DNA from: Stenotrophomonas rhizophila
GTDB lineage: Bacteria; Pseudomonadota; Gammaproteobacteria; Xanthomonadales; Xanthomonadaceae
Length of the DNA stretch: 64,000 nucleotides
Assembly (NCBI RefSeq): GCF_003651185.1
Contig: NZ_RCDC01000006.1
Location: forward strand, 186,001-250,000
Direction of reading: 5' to 3'
The position numbers and the translations under genes are program-made. The notes beneath the pieces were generated by a model. The model made no database searches. It was given only the letters and a program-made list of their open reading frames with translations, and was not told where the DNA came from. Shown here one piece after another: positions 15,999 through 26,299 of this stretch (position 1 is its first letter; each line of letters opens with the position of its first letter).

Positions 15999-18396
15999 CG
16001 CGGTCAGATCCGCGGCGGACAAGGCGGTGCAGTCGCGCGCCACCGACGGTTTCCTTGCGCCCGGGCAGGAGGTCGAGATCTCCAATGCTCGCTACTCGGG
16101 AACGGAGGCATTGACCATGCGCGGCTTCGCGGTTCCGGAGGAAGACGGCGTATGGTCAACCGCGGCAGTAGCCAGGGTGGACGTCCGCATGCGTGCTGCC
16201 AAGGTCAATCGGCGCTACCGCGTTGTGATAGGCGCCATGCTCTTCCAGGTGCCCGGTCATCGCGCGCTGGTGGCGATCAGCGTCAATGGCGGGCCGCCGA
16301 ACCAGGTGCTTGGCAGCGGGGCCGGATGGATGCAGATCGAAGCCGATTGCCAACTTGGCAAAGTCGGTCGGTCACCGGGCGTTTCCATTGAGTTTCAGAT
16401 CGCCAATCCGATGTCCCCCAACGCACTGAACATGGGCGATGATCATCGATTGCTGGGGCTTAAGCTCAGGTCCATTCGGATCGTGGACATCGGCCTTTCC
16501 GCGGGTGCTGAGTCGGACGAGGAGGAGGATGCTGCGCCGGTGGTCAACCCGTCGGGTGTTGACGTTCCCAGCGCTGCAGCAGTCGAAGAGCTGTCGCCGC
16601 CCCGCTCGCCGGGTGAGGTGATCCATGCGCTGGCCAGCCGTGGTCCCCTATGGCGAAAGGTTCTGATCGACAGGAATCCGCTGGTTCGAATCGCGCGCTG
16701 GATGCGTCGCGTCACGCGTTCACTGCAGGGAATGCAGCAGCAGTTGGACCTGATTCGCCTGGATTCCGCGCGGCAGACCCGCGAACTGGCCCAACGGGTC
16801 AGTGAGATTGAACTCGACGCGGCGGCCAAGCGGGCCGAACATGAGCGCGTCATGTCAGGCGGCGATGCCATCATGCAGCAGCTGCAGCAGAACCACGCGC
16901 GCCTGATGTCGATCGATACCGCGCGTGGGGACCATGCCCAGGGGCTAGGCGCGCTTGCGAGCAGTACGTCGGACTTGGCGCGCAATTACGACCAGTTCGT
17001 CGAAACACTGCGCAAGAAACAGCAGACCCAGCAGGCCCTGGTGGAAGCTTTCGACGCCGTGGATGCCCGCATGCGCACGTTGGACGAGCGTATGGCGCAG
17101 CTGCGCACCGATCACGAACGGCGGTTCGGGATGGGTGTGGGAGAGCTGACTGCCCGCCAGGCTGACCTTCTGGATCTCATGAATGCCGTCGACCACCGTT
17201 GGCGTGAATCCCATGCGGCGTTGCACGACTCGATGCAGAAAGTGGTTGATGTCTCCATAAGCAAGGGTCGTTCGAATGACGATGCTGCGGCACTGGCCAG
17301 GCTGGACGACCTGGTGCGTTCAATCGCCGTGGCCCAGACGGGGCTTGGCGAGAGTCTGCAGGAACAGGCCGATCAGCTAAGCAACCTGATTGCACACGGT
17401 GGCGCAGCTGACCCGGAGGCAGCCAGCCTGCCGGCGATGTTCATTGCCGCCCACGAAAAACTGGATGCAATCGGGTTGCAGACGGCACAAGCGGTAGACG
17501 TTCTGGTGGCTGCGCATGAAAAACTCGATGCCCAGCGTCGCGGGCTGGAAGCTTTGCCCGCGATGGTTTCGAGCCATGCCACAGGCAATAGGCGGGTGCT
17601 GCGTGCCCAGCATGGCTGGCTCATCGCGACCGGCTTCGGGTACTTCTCATGCGACGAGCACGATGACCTCTTGGCGATGTGCCTGGCGGAGTTCGGGGAC
17701 GTGGAGCGGGGCCTTCGCCTCTTCCTGGAGGCAGTGCTCGCCCCCGGCGATTTCTTCGTGGACGTCGGCGCCAATATCGGCCTGCACACCGTGGTTGCGG
17801 CGCGTCGCGTCGGGAGGGAAGGACGGGTGGTAGCGGTGGAGGCGATGCCGCGTACTGTGCAGCATCTGCGTACGTCGCTGCGCCTGAGCGGAGTGGAGGA
17901 TCGGGTCACGGTGTTCCCCTTCGCAGCAGGTGCCCGCGATGAGGTTGGTCACGCATTCCACATTGCATCTGTGGCAGGGCACAGCTCCCTGTATCCCCTG
18001 GATGAGGAAACCGTCGAAGAGGTACGGGTGGACATCCGGACCCTTGATGGATTGGTGCCCGCAGGTACGGTGAAGTTGGTCAAAATCGATGTCGAAGGGG
18101 CCGAGCTGGACGTCATTGCCGGCATGACCCGTTTGATCGAGCAGAATCCACACGTTGGCATCATTGCAGAATATGCGGAATCCCATCTCGCACGCGTGGG
18201 GACGGCGCCCGACCATTGGGAGCAGATGCGTGCCGAGCATGGGTTCGAGCTGTATCTCATCGACGACCTGAATGGGCACTGCCAGCGCCTCTCCGCGTTC
18301 GGAGAACTCGCGGGGCGAGTAAGTTCCAACATTCTGCTCTGTCGTGATGGCAGCGATGTGGCATGGCCCGGAATTCCCGGTCGGGCGGGCACATGA
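15973..18396 (+). CDS. Beta-sandwich / coiled-coil / FkbM methyltransferase, putative chain-length ruler
   Basis: An 807-residue three-part protein. Residues 40-175 look like a beta-sandwich (VVIGAMLFQVPG, ALVAISVNGG, LLGLKLRSIRI). Residues 245-540 are mostly charged helix with heptad character, including a repeated AAHEKLDA at 492-499 and 513-520, exactly 21 residues (three heptads) apart. Residues 590-790 are an FkbM-type SAM methyltransferase (FVDVGANIGLHT at 595-606, KIDVEGAELDV at 704-714). No signal peptide or membrane segment is seen. Lying directly after wzm/wzt, it resembles in layout the chain terminator WbdD, whose coiled coil sets O-chain length. That role is inference. The next gene overlaps its stop (ATGA). 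Confidence 0.85.
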   Translation: MALNLRLGNAVRSAADKAVQSRATDGFLAPGQEVEISNARYSGTEALTMRGFAVPEEDGVWSTAAVARVDVRMRAAKVNRRYRVVIGAMLFQVPGHRALVAISVNGGPPNQVLGSGAGWMQIEADCQLGKVGRSPGVSIEFQIANPMSPNALNMGDDHRLLGLKLRSIRIVDIGLSAGAESDEEEDAAPVVNPSGVDVPSAAAVEELSPPRSPGEVIHALASRGPLWRKVLIDRNPLVRIARWMRRVTRSLQGMQQQLDLIRLDSARQTRELAQRVSEIELDAAAKRAEHERVMSGGDAIMQQLQQNHARLMSIDTARGDHAQGLGALASSTSDLARNYDQFVETLRKKQQTQQALVEAFDAVDARMRTLDERMAQLRTDHERRFGMGVGELTARQADLLDLMNAVDHRWRESHAALHDSMQKVVDVSISKGRSNDDAAALARLDDLVRSIAVAQTGLGESLQEQADQLSNLIAHGGAADPEAASLPAMFIAAHEKLDAIGLQTAQAVDVLVAAHEKLDAQRRGLEALPAMVSSHATGNRRVLRAQHGWLIATGFGYFSCDEHDDLLAMCLAEFGDVERGLRLFLEAVLAPGDFFVDVGANIGLHTVVAARRVGREGRVVAVEAMPRTVQHLRTSLRLSGVEDRVTVFPFAAGARDEVGHAFHIASVAGHSSLYPLDEETVEEVRVDIRTLDGLVPAGTVKLVKIDVEGAELDVIAGMTRLIEQNPHVGIIAEYAESHLARVGTAPDHWEQMRAEHGFELYLIDDLNGHCQRLSAFGELAGRVSSNILLCRDGSDVAWPGIPGRAGT

Positions 18397-19025
18397 CCAG
18401 GGTCGCCGTGGTGGGCGCCGGCGGGCATGCCAAGGTCATTATCGATCTTCTGCGCGCGGGAGGGCACGAGGTGGTTGCCTGCCTTGATGCCGGGCGGGAA
18501 GGCCAGGTTGTCAATGGGGTGCCCGTACTCGGTGCCGAGGCAGCCGTACTGCCCGTGCTGGCCGCCGATGGAGTTGCGGCTGCCTTCGTCGCGCTAGGAG
18601 ATAACCGGCTGCGCCGCAAGGTGGCTGCAACAGTGGAGGCGATGGGCTTTGAAATCGTCAACGCCATTGGGAAAACCGCGGTCATCTCCCCGTCGGCGTC
18701 GCTGGGAAAAGGCTGCGCCATCATGGAAGGGACCGTGATCAATGCGGATGCGCGTATCGGCGATTTCGCTATAATCAATACAAATGCGTCAATCGATCAT
18801 GATTGCCAGATTGGCGCATTCGCCCATATTGCCCCCGGTAGTGCGCTGGCTGGCACCGTGACGGTCGGTGACGCAGTGTTCATGGGGGTCGGTTCACGCG
18901 CGATCCCAGGGATCACCATTGCAGAAGGTGCCATCGTTGGCGCCGGCGCTGTGGTTGTCCGGGACATTGGCTCGCCAAGCACGTGGGTGGGAGTACCGGC
19001 CCGACAAATTTCGAAAAAGGATTGA
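18393..19025 (+). CDS. PglD/NeuD-like sugar N- or O-acetyltransferase, probable perosamine N-acetyltransferase
   Basis: A 210-residue left-handed beta-helix acetyltransferase. The N-terminus is a Rossmann-like sugar-nucleotide domain (VAVVGAGGHAKVIIDLL, 4-20); the C-terminal half shows hexapeptide repeats (IGDFAIINTNASIDHD, VGDAVFMGVGSRAIPG) and ends VGVPARQI. The His in NASIDHD matches the catalytic base of PglD-type enzymes. It overlaps the preceding gene by ATGA, and a perosamine-synthase-like aminotransferase starts five bases after it, so the likely reaction is acetyl transfer to the 4-amino group of GDP-perosamine. The acyl group is not certain. Confidence 0.82.
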   Translation: MTRVAVVGAGGHAKVIIDLLRAGGHEVVACLDAGREGQVVNGVPVLGAEAAVLPVLAADGVAAAFVALGDNRLRRKVAATVEAMGFEIVNAIGKTAVISPSASLGKGCAIMEGTVINADARIGDFAIINTNASIDHDCQIGAFAHIAPGSALAGTVTVGDAVFMGVGSRAIPGITIAEGAIVGAGAVVVRDIGSPSTWVGVPARQISKKD

Positions 19026-19029
19026 TCCA

Positions 19030-20154
19030 ATGTTGTCGACAAAGCGGATCCCCGTTGCCGTTCCTAGTCTGAACGGAAACGAGAAAAAATATGTGAACGA
19101 ATGTCTCGATTCGACCTGGATCTCATCGGCCGGCGAGTTCATTGGAAGGTTCGAGAAGAGTTTCGCTGACTTCTGCGGCGTCCGCCACGCTGTAGCCATC
19201 AACAATGGCACCACGGCAATTCACCTGGCTTTGGTGGCGCTGGGCATTGGCGAAGGTGACGAGGTTCTGATCCCGACCCTTACCTATATCGCCACCGCCA
19301 ATGCTGTCGCCTACTGCAATGCGAAGCCGGTGCTGGTGGATTCCGAACCGGGCACGATGAACATTGACCCGGCTAAGCTCGAAGCTAAGATCACGCCCCG
19401 CACCAAGGCCATCATCGTGGTTCACCTGTATGGCCACCCGACGGACATGGGCCCGGTGATGGAGATCGCGCGCCGACACAACCTCAAAGTGATCGAAGAC
19501 GCTGCGGAGGCGCATGGCGCCGAGTACAACGGCAAGCGTGTCGGTGGTATCGGCGACTGCGCAACCTTCAGCTTCTTCGGCAATAAGATTGTCACCACCG
19601 GCGAAGGAGGGATGGTAACCACCGATGACGACGATCTGGCCGCGCGCCTACGCCTGTATCGTGGGCAGGGCATGGATCCCAAGCGTCGTTACTGGTTCCC
19701 GGTGGTGGGTTACAACTACCGGATGACCAACGTCGCCGCGGCGATCGGGCTGGCGCAGATGGAGCGGATCGAAGAAGCGCTGGAAACGCGCCAGAAGATC
19801 GCAGGCTGGTACGACCAGGCCTTTGCCGCGCACACAAACATCATCGAACGCCCCGTGGTGGCCAGTTACGCCCACCACGTGTACTGGATGTATACCGTGC
19901 TGCTCACGGGACTGTCCGACGCCCAGCGCGATGAGGTCATGCGCCTCATGGATGCAGATGGCGTTGAAACCCGACCGGTGTTTTACCCGATGCACGTGCT
20001 TCCTCCCTACCTTCAGGACGGCGCCGAATTCGCAGTGGCCAATGACCACGCTGCGCGCGGCGTGAACCTGCCCACTCATGCCCAGCTGGACGCCGGGGAC
20101 ATCGAAAGGATTGTCGCCTCGCTGGTATCGGCCATCCGCCAAGCAGGTCGCTGA
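19030..20154 (+). CDS. per: DegT/DnrJ-family aminotransferase, probable GDP-perosamine synthase
   Basis: A 374-residue PLP sugar aminotransferase. The Schiff-base Lys186 lies in FSFFGNKIVTTGEGG, the cofactor Asp157 in IEDAAEAHGAEY, and substrate-site features include STWISSAGEFI near the start, as in GDP-perosamine synthases (RfbE/Per). gmd downstream supplies the 4-keto-6-deoxymannose substrate and an N-acetyltransferase precedes it. The true start is 19030; the longer frame overlaps the acetyltransferase. Another keto sugar is possible but no competing dehydratase for it lies near, as the rmlB product is drawn off by rmlCD. Confidence 0.85.
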   Translation: MLSTKRIPVAVPSLNGNEKKYVNECLDSTWISSAGEFIGRFEKSFADFCGVRHAVAINNGTTAIHLALVALGIGEGDEVLIPTLTYIATANAVAYCNAKPVLVDSEPGTMNIDPAKLEAKITPRTKAIIVVHLYGHPTDMGPVMEIARRHNLKVIEDAAEAHGAEYNGKRVGGIGDCATFSFFGNKIVTTGEGGMVTTDDDDLAARLRLYRGQGMDPKRRYWFPVVGYNYRMTNVAAAIGLAQMERIEEALETRQKIAGWYDQAFAAHTNIIERPVVASYAHHVYWMYTVLLTGLSDAQRDEVMRLMDADGVETRPVFYPMHVLPPYLQDGAEFAVANDHAARGVNLPTHAQLDAGDIERIVASLVSAIRQAGR

Positions 20155-20156
20155 CG

Positions 20157-21197
20157 TTGCGTATCGCGATCTGTTCATCGTTCGTACCCTTCGTCAACGG
20201 CGGCGCGCGTTTCATCGTCGAATGGCTGGAGCAGCGTCTGCGCGAGCACGGGCACACAGTGGAGCTGATCTACCTGCCCATGAGCGAAGAGCGTCCGGAG
20301 ACGCTGCTTCGCCAGATGAGCGCGTACCGGATGATGGACCTGAGTCAGTCGGTGGATCGCATCATCACCACGCGACCACCGTCCCACCTGATCCAGCACC
20401 CCAAAAAGGTGATCTGGTTCATTCATCATTTCCGGCGCTTCTACGACCTTTGGGAAACCCCACACCGCGGGTTCCCGGACGACGCACGCCATCGCGCCCT
20501 GCGCGACGCAATCGTTCGCGCTGACACCGTGGGCCTGTCCGAAGCGCATCGCCTGTTCTCCAACTCGCAGGTCGTTGCTGACCGTGTCAAGCGCTACAAC
20601 GGGCTGGAGCCGGAGGTGTTGTACCCGCCGCTGCACGACACCCGCCGTTTCAGCGACGCCGGCCAAGGCGACGAGATCGTTTACATCTGTCGAACCGAAG
20701 GTCACAAGCGCCAGCACCTGCTCCTGGAGGCTTTTTCCCATGTGCGTACGCCGGTTCGGCTGCGAATCTGCGGAACGGGCAGCAATCCAGCGTACGGCGA
20801 GACTATGCGCCAGTACATTGCCGAGAATGGGCTGGAGAGCAAGGTTACGTTCGTTGAGCGTTGGATCACCGAGGATGAAAAGGCGGGCTGGCTGTCGACT
20901 GCGCTTGCCGCCGCGTACCTGCCCGAGGACGAAGATTCGTACGGCTATCCCTCTCTCGAGGCGGCCCACTCGCACAAGCCTCTGCTGACGACCACAGACT
21001 CCGGCGGCGTCCTCGAATTCGTCCAGCACGGACGCAATGGCCTGGTGGCAGAGCCGGATCCGCGGGCCTTGGCCGAGGCGATCGATCAGTTGTGGACGGA
21101 TCGCCAGAAAACCCGGGCGATGGGAGAAGAGGCCCATTCCCGCGTCAGCGAGCTGAAAATCGACTGGAGCCATGTGGTGGAGCGCTTGCTGTCATGA
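20157..21197 (+). CDS. Family 4 glycosyltransferase
   Basis: A 346-residue GT-B enzyme. The N-terminus MRIAICSSFVPFVNGGARFIVEWL and the EX7E-type segment EDSYGYPSLEAAHSHKPLLT in the donor domain support GT4. The only suitable start is TTG at 20157, two bases after the perosamine synthase stop. The next gene overlaps it by four bases and encodes a related GT with the same WFIHHFRRFYDLWE / WLAHQYRQAYDLWD motif, so the pair likely arose by duplication. D-rhamnosyl or PerNAc transfer is inferred from the locus. Confidence 0.85.
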   Translation: MRIAICSSFVPFVNGGARFIVEWLEQRLREHGHTVELIYLPMSEERPETLLRQMSAYRMMDLSQSVDRIITTRPPSHLIQHPKKVIWFIHHFRRFYDLWETPHRGFPDDARHRALRDAIVRADTVGLSEAHRLFSNSQVVADRVKRYNGLEPEVLYPPLHDTRRFSDAGQGDEIVYICRTEGHKRQHLLLEAFSHVRTPVRLRICGTGSNPAYGETMRQYIAENGLESKVTFVERWITEDEKAGWLSTALAAAYLPEDEDSYGYPSLEAAHSHKPLLTTTDSGGVLEFVQHGRNGLVAEPDPRALAEAIDQLWTDRQKTRAMGEEAHSRVSELKIDWSHVVERLLS

Positions 21198-22227
21198 AGA
21201 TTCTGGTTGTTAACAATATGGTTCCGGGCATGCGTGGCGGTGCGGAGGAACTGGCGGACCAACTGGTCCTCAACCTGCGCAAGGCCGGCCATGAGTCCGA
21301 ATTGTTGCGCGTCCCGTTCACGTGGGAGCCGGCCGAGCGCATCGTCGAAGAGATGGTGATGTGCCGGAACATGCAGATAAACAACGTGGACCGTGTTATT
21401 GCGATGAAGTTTCCCGCATACATGATTCCATTCCCGGAGAAAGTGCTGTGGCTGGCGCACCAGTATCGGCAGGCCTATGACCTGTGGGATGCGGGGCAAA
21501 GCAACATCGCGGACACGCCGGAAGGGCGCCAGATCCGTGCAGCCATCATGGAGGCCGACAACGCGGCTTTCGAGCCGGTCAAGGACATCTTCGTGGTTGG
21601 GCGCACCGTGCAGGAACGGCTGTTGCACTACAACCGGCTGCAATCTACGGTACTTCGCGCGCCCTTGAACGACGAGACGATGTATCCCGGTGGACCATAC
21701 GGCGACTATGTCTTTGCGGGTGGACGAATCAACTCGGGCAAGCGCCAGCACCGCTTGATTGAAGCCATGGCGCGGTTGCCCGGCACGGGGCGGCTGGTGA
21801 TCGCCGGTCCGGCCGATACACCGGGGGACGCTGATCGTCTGCGGGCCTTGGTTGAGAAGCATCGGCTGGGCGATCGGGTCACCTTGGACATCGGCTTCCT
21901 GCCCCGACAGAAGATTGCCGACTACGCGAACAATGCGCTGGCCTGCGCCTATCTTCCGTTCGCGGAGGATTCCTATGGCTACGTCACGATGGAGGCCTGC
22001 CAAGCCCGCAAGGCGGTGCTCACCGTCAACGATTCAGGCGACCTCACCGAACTCATCCATGATGGCGTGCATGGGTGGGTCTGCGACGATGATACCGACC
22101 AGCTTGCTGCGGCGCTTTCTGAGCTGTTCGCCAACCGCGCGCGCACTGTCGAGCTGGGCAATGCTGCGCATGCGCACTGGACAGGCAAGAACATCAACTG
22201 GACGACGACCGTGGAGGCGCTTGCCCG

Positions 22228-22231
<4 letters not shown>
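21194..22231 (+). CDS. Family 4 glycosyltransferase, paralogue of its neighbour
   Basis: A 345-residue GT-B enzyme starting MKILVVNNMVPGMRGGAEELADQL. The donor site reads AEDSYGYVTMEACQARKAVLT (EX7E type). The arrangement IAMKFPAYMIPFPEKVLWLAHQYRQAYDLWD mirrors the preceding GT, which suggests tandem duplication and split linkage specificity. Start 21194 overlaps the previous stop (ATGA) and its own stop overlaps the next gene in the same way, so three GTs are translationally coupled. Confidence 0.86.
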
Positions 22232-24611
<2,380 letters not shown>

Positions 24612-24690
24612 TGCAGGGCCTGTATGTGGGCTACCCCAGGGCAGCCTGGCGTGCGGGCGGCACCTGCACTACAACAAGAGAACCATACCG

Positions 24691-25578
24691 ATGACACCGA
24701 TTGCTCTGGTCACCGGAATCGAAGGGTTCACCGGGCCGTACATGGCCCGGGAACTCGAGCAGCTTGGCTACCGCGTTCATGGTCTGCGGCGTTCCGGCGA
24801 GTCGACTGCAACTGTATCCGCAGTGGACCTTCTCGATGCCGAAGACGTCGCCCACGTAGTGGAACGGGTCAAGCCCGACGTGATCGTGCATCTGGCCGGG
24901 ATCTCAAATGTCGCGCACCGCGACGTTTCTGCGATTTACCAGTCGAACGTGGTAGGAACCCGCAACCTGCTCGATGCGGCCGCGCAACTTCAGCGCCCGC
25001 CGTCAGGTGTTCTGGTGGCGAGCAGCGCGCTCGTGTACGGGCCGTCGTCCCATACGCTGCTTTCGGAGCAGTCGCCGATGGCGCCCTTCAACGATTATGC
25101 CGTCAGCAAGGTGGCAGCCGAGTACGTATGCAGGTTGTACACGGACCGGTTACCGATCGTGATCGCGCGCCCGTTCAATTACATCGGCATCGGCCAGGCA
25201 CTGTCTTTCTTCGTCGCCAAGGTCGTTGACCACGCGCTGCGCGGGGAGCGGGTTCTGCGGCTGGGAAACCTGGACGTAGAGCGCGACTTCACCGACGTTC
25301 GCGACCTCGTCCACTGCTACGGTCTTCTGATCGAACAGAAGCAGGGCGGTGAGGCAGTGAACATCTGCAGTGGTCGTTCCGTCAGCCTGCGTGCGGTCAT
25401 CGCACTGATCGAAGAACTGTCTGGTATCCGCTTCGAGATCCACAGCGATACAGAGTTCGTTCGCGATAATGAGGTGAACCGGCTGGCAGGTTCAAACGAG
25501 CATCTACTGCAATTGACCGGCGGTTACGCGTTCCGGCCTCTGCGCGAAACAATCGAGTGGATGCTGCAGGCCCGGTGA
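24691..25578 (+). CDS. rmd: GDP-6-deoxy-D-mannose reductase (RMD-like)
   Basis: A 295-residue extended SDR with TGIEGFTGPYMA (8-19), HLAGISNV and the catalytic Tyr136-x3-Lys140 in DYAVSKVAAE. RMD enzymes reduce the Gmd product to GDP-D-rhamnose, and the fit to that family (TGIEGFTG in place of GGTGF) is good. It lies 79 bases after gmd and is the last gene of the rightward run, followed by a strong terminator. Together with gmd it implies D-rhamnose in the polysaccharide. Confidence 0.85.
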   Translation: MTPIALVTGIEGFTGPYMARELEQLGYRVHGLRRSGESTATVSAVDLLDAEDVAHVVERVKPDVIVHLAGISNVAHRDVSAIYQSNVVGTRNLLDAAAQLQRPPSGVLVASSALVYGPSSHTLLSEQSPMAPFNDYAVSKVAAEYVCRLYTDRLPIVIARPFNYIGIGQALSFFVAKVVDHALRGERVLRLGNLDVERDFTDVRDLVHCYGLLIEQKQGGEAVNICSGRSVSLRAVIALIEELSGIRFEIHSDTEFVRDNEVNRLAGSNEHLLQLTGGYAFRPLRETIEWMLQAR

Positions 25579-25604
25579 GCCTGCAGGCCAAGGTCGGAAA
25601 CAAG

Positions 25605-25635
25605 AACGCCCGGGTCAGTCGACCCGGGCGTTTTC
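25605..25635. terminator. Bidirectional terminator between rmd and the lipoprotein gene
   Basis: AACGCCCGGGTC (25605-25616), loop AGTC, GACCCGGGCGTT (25621-25632), then TTC. It is a 12-bp perfect stem. On the other strand it is preceded by GAAAACG and followed by CTTGTTT. It separates two converging transcripts. Confidence 0.85.
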
Positions 25636-25658
25636 AATTGCATGCCGGGAATACGGGC

Positions 25659-26246
25659 TTACTTGGCGGGAACGGGGTTGCCCTGACCGTCGCACAGGCC
25701 CTTGCCATCGGCGCAGCGTGCAAACGGACCGATTACCGCCGTCGGCTGCTTCAGGTCGTAGCCGAACCATACGACGTTCTCCTGAAGCGGCTCGAACTCG
25801 ACCTTGTGGGCAACGGCAAAATCAGCGGGAAGGCTGACATCTGCTTCCCCGGTGGCGCCCGGCTTGATATCTTCCTTGAAGGCAGCGCGGGTATCGCTCG
25901 CTCGCGTATCCGGCTGGCCGCCCTGGCCCGGCACCTTCTGAACCACGCCCAGGGTGACAGCGTTTATGCCGGTCACCGGGTACACCACACTGCCCGTGTT
26001 CTTGACGGCGATCTTCACAATCAGCTGGTCAGACGCAGCGTCATAGTACGGGCCTTCCAGCACGCTTGCCGACGCACTGACCTGCTCTGGCTTGAGCGGG
26101 GTGTTGACCTTGTCATTGCTCGGGGCGGCCGGCTTCGGGCTGGCGCCAATCGGTGTTTCTTCGTTGTTCGACGAGCAGCCGGCAAGGGTGGCCGCAGCAA
26201 CGGCGACGACGAGGGCCAACTTGAGCGAAGCGATACTGCGGGTCAT
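25659..26246 (-). CDS. Lipoprotein of unknown function
   Basis: A 195-residue lipoprotein with signal peptide (about 1-23) and lipobox LAGC followed by SSNNEE; Asp is not at +2, so outer-membrane sorting is likely. The body (about 60-165) reads as an immunoglobulin-like or beta-rich domain (LIVKIAVKNTGSVVYPVTGINAVTLG), ending with two cysteines in CADGKGLCDG. The start 26246 follows AAGGAAC. It lies 53 bases after the large membrane protein gene in the same direction and may close that operon. I do not recognise a family. Confidence 0.75.
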   Translation of the reverse strand: MTRSIASLKLALVVAVAAATLAGCSSNNEETPIGASPKPAAPSNDKVNTPLKPEQVSASASVLEGPYYDAASDQLIVKIAVKNTGSVVYPVTGINAVTLGVVQKVPGQGGQPDTRASDTRAAFKEDIKPGATGEADVSLPADFAVAHKVEFEPLQENVVWFGYDLKQPTAVIGPFARCADGKGLCDGQGNPVPAK

Positions 26247-26299
26247 GCGGGTTCCTTTTTTTGAGGGATGAGGTCGGATCTGTGTCCGGCGTGCTGGGC

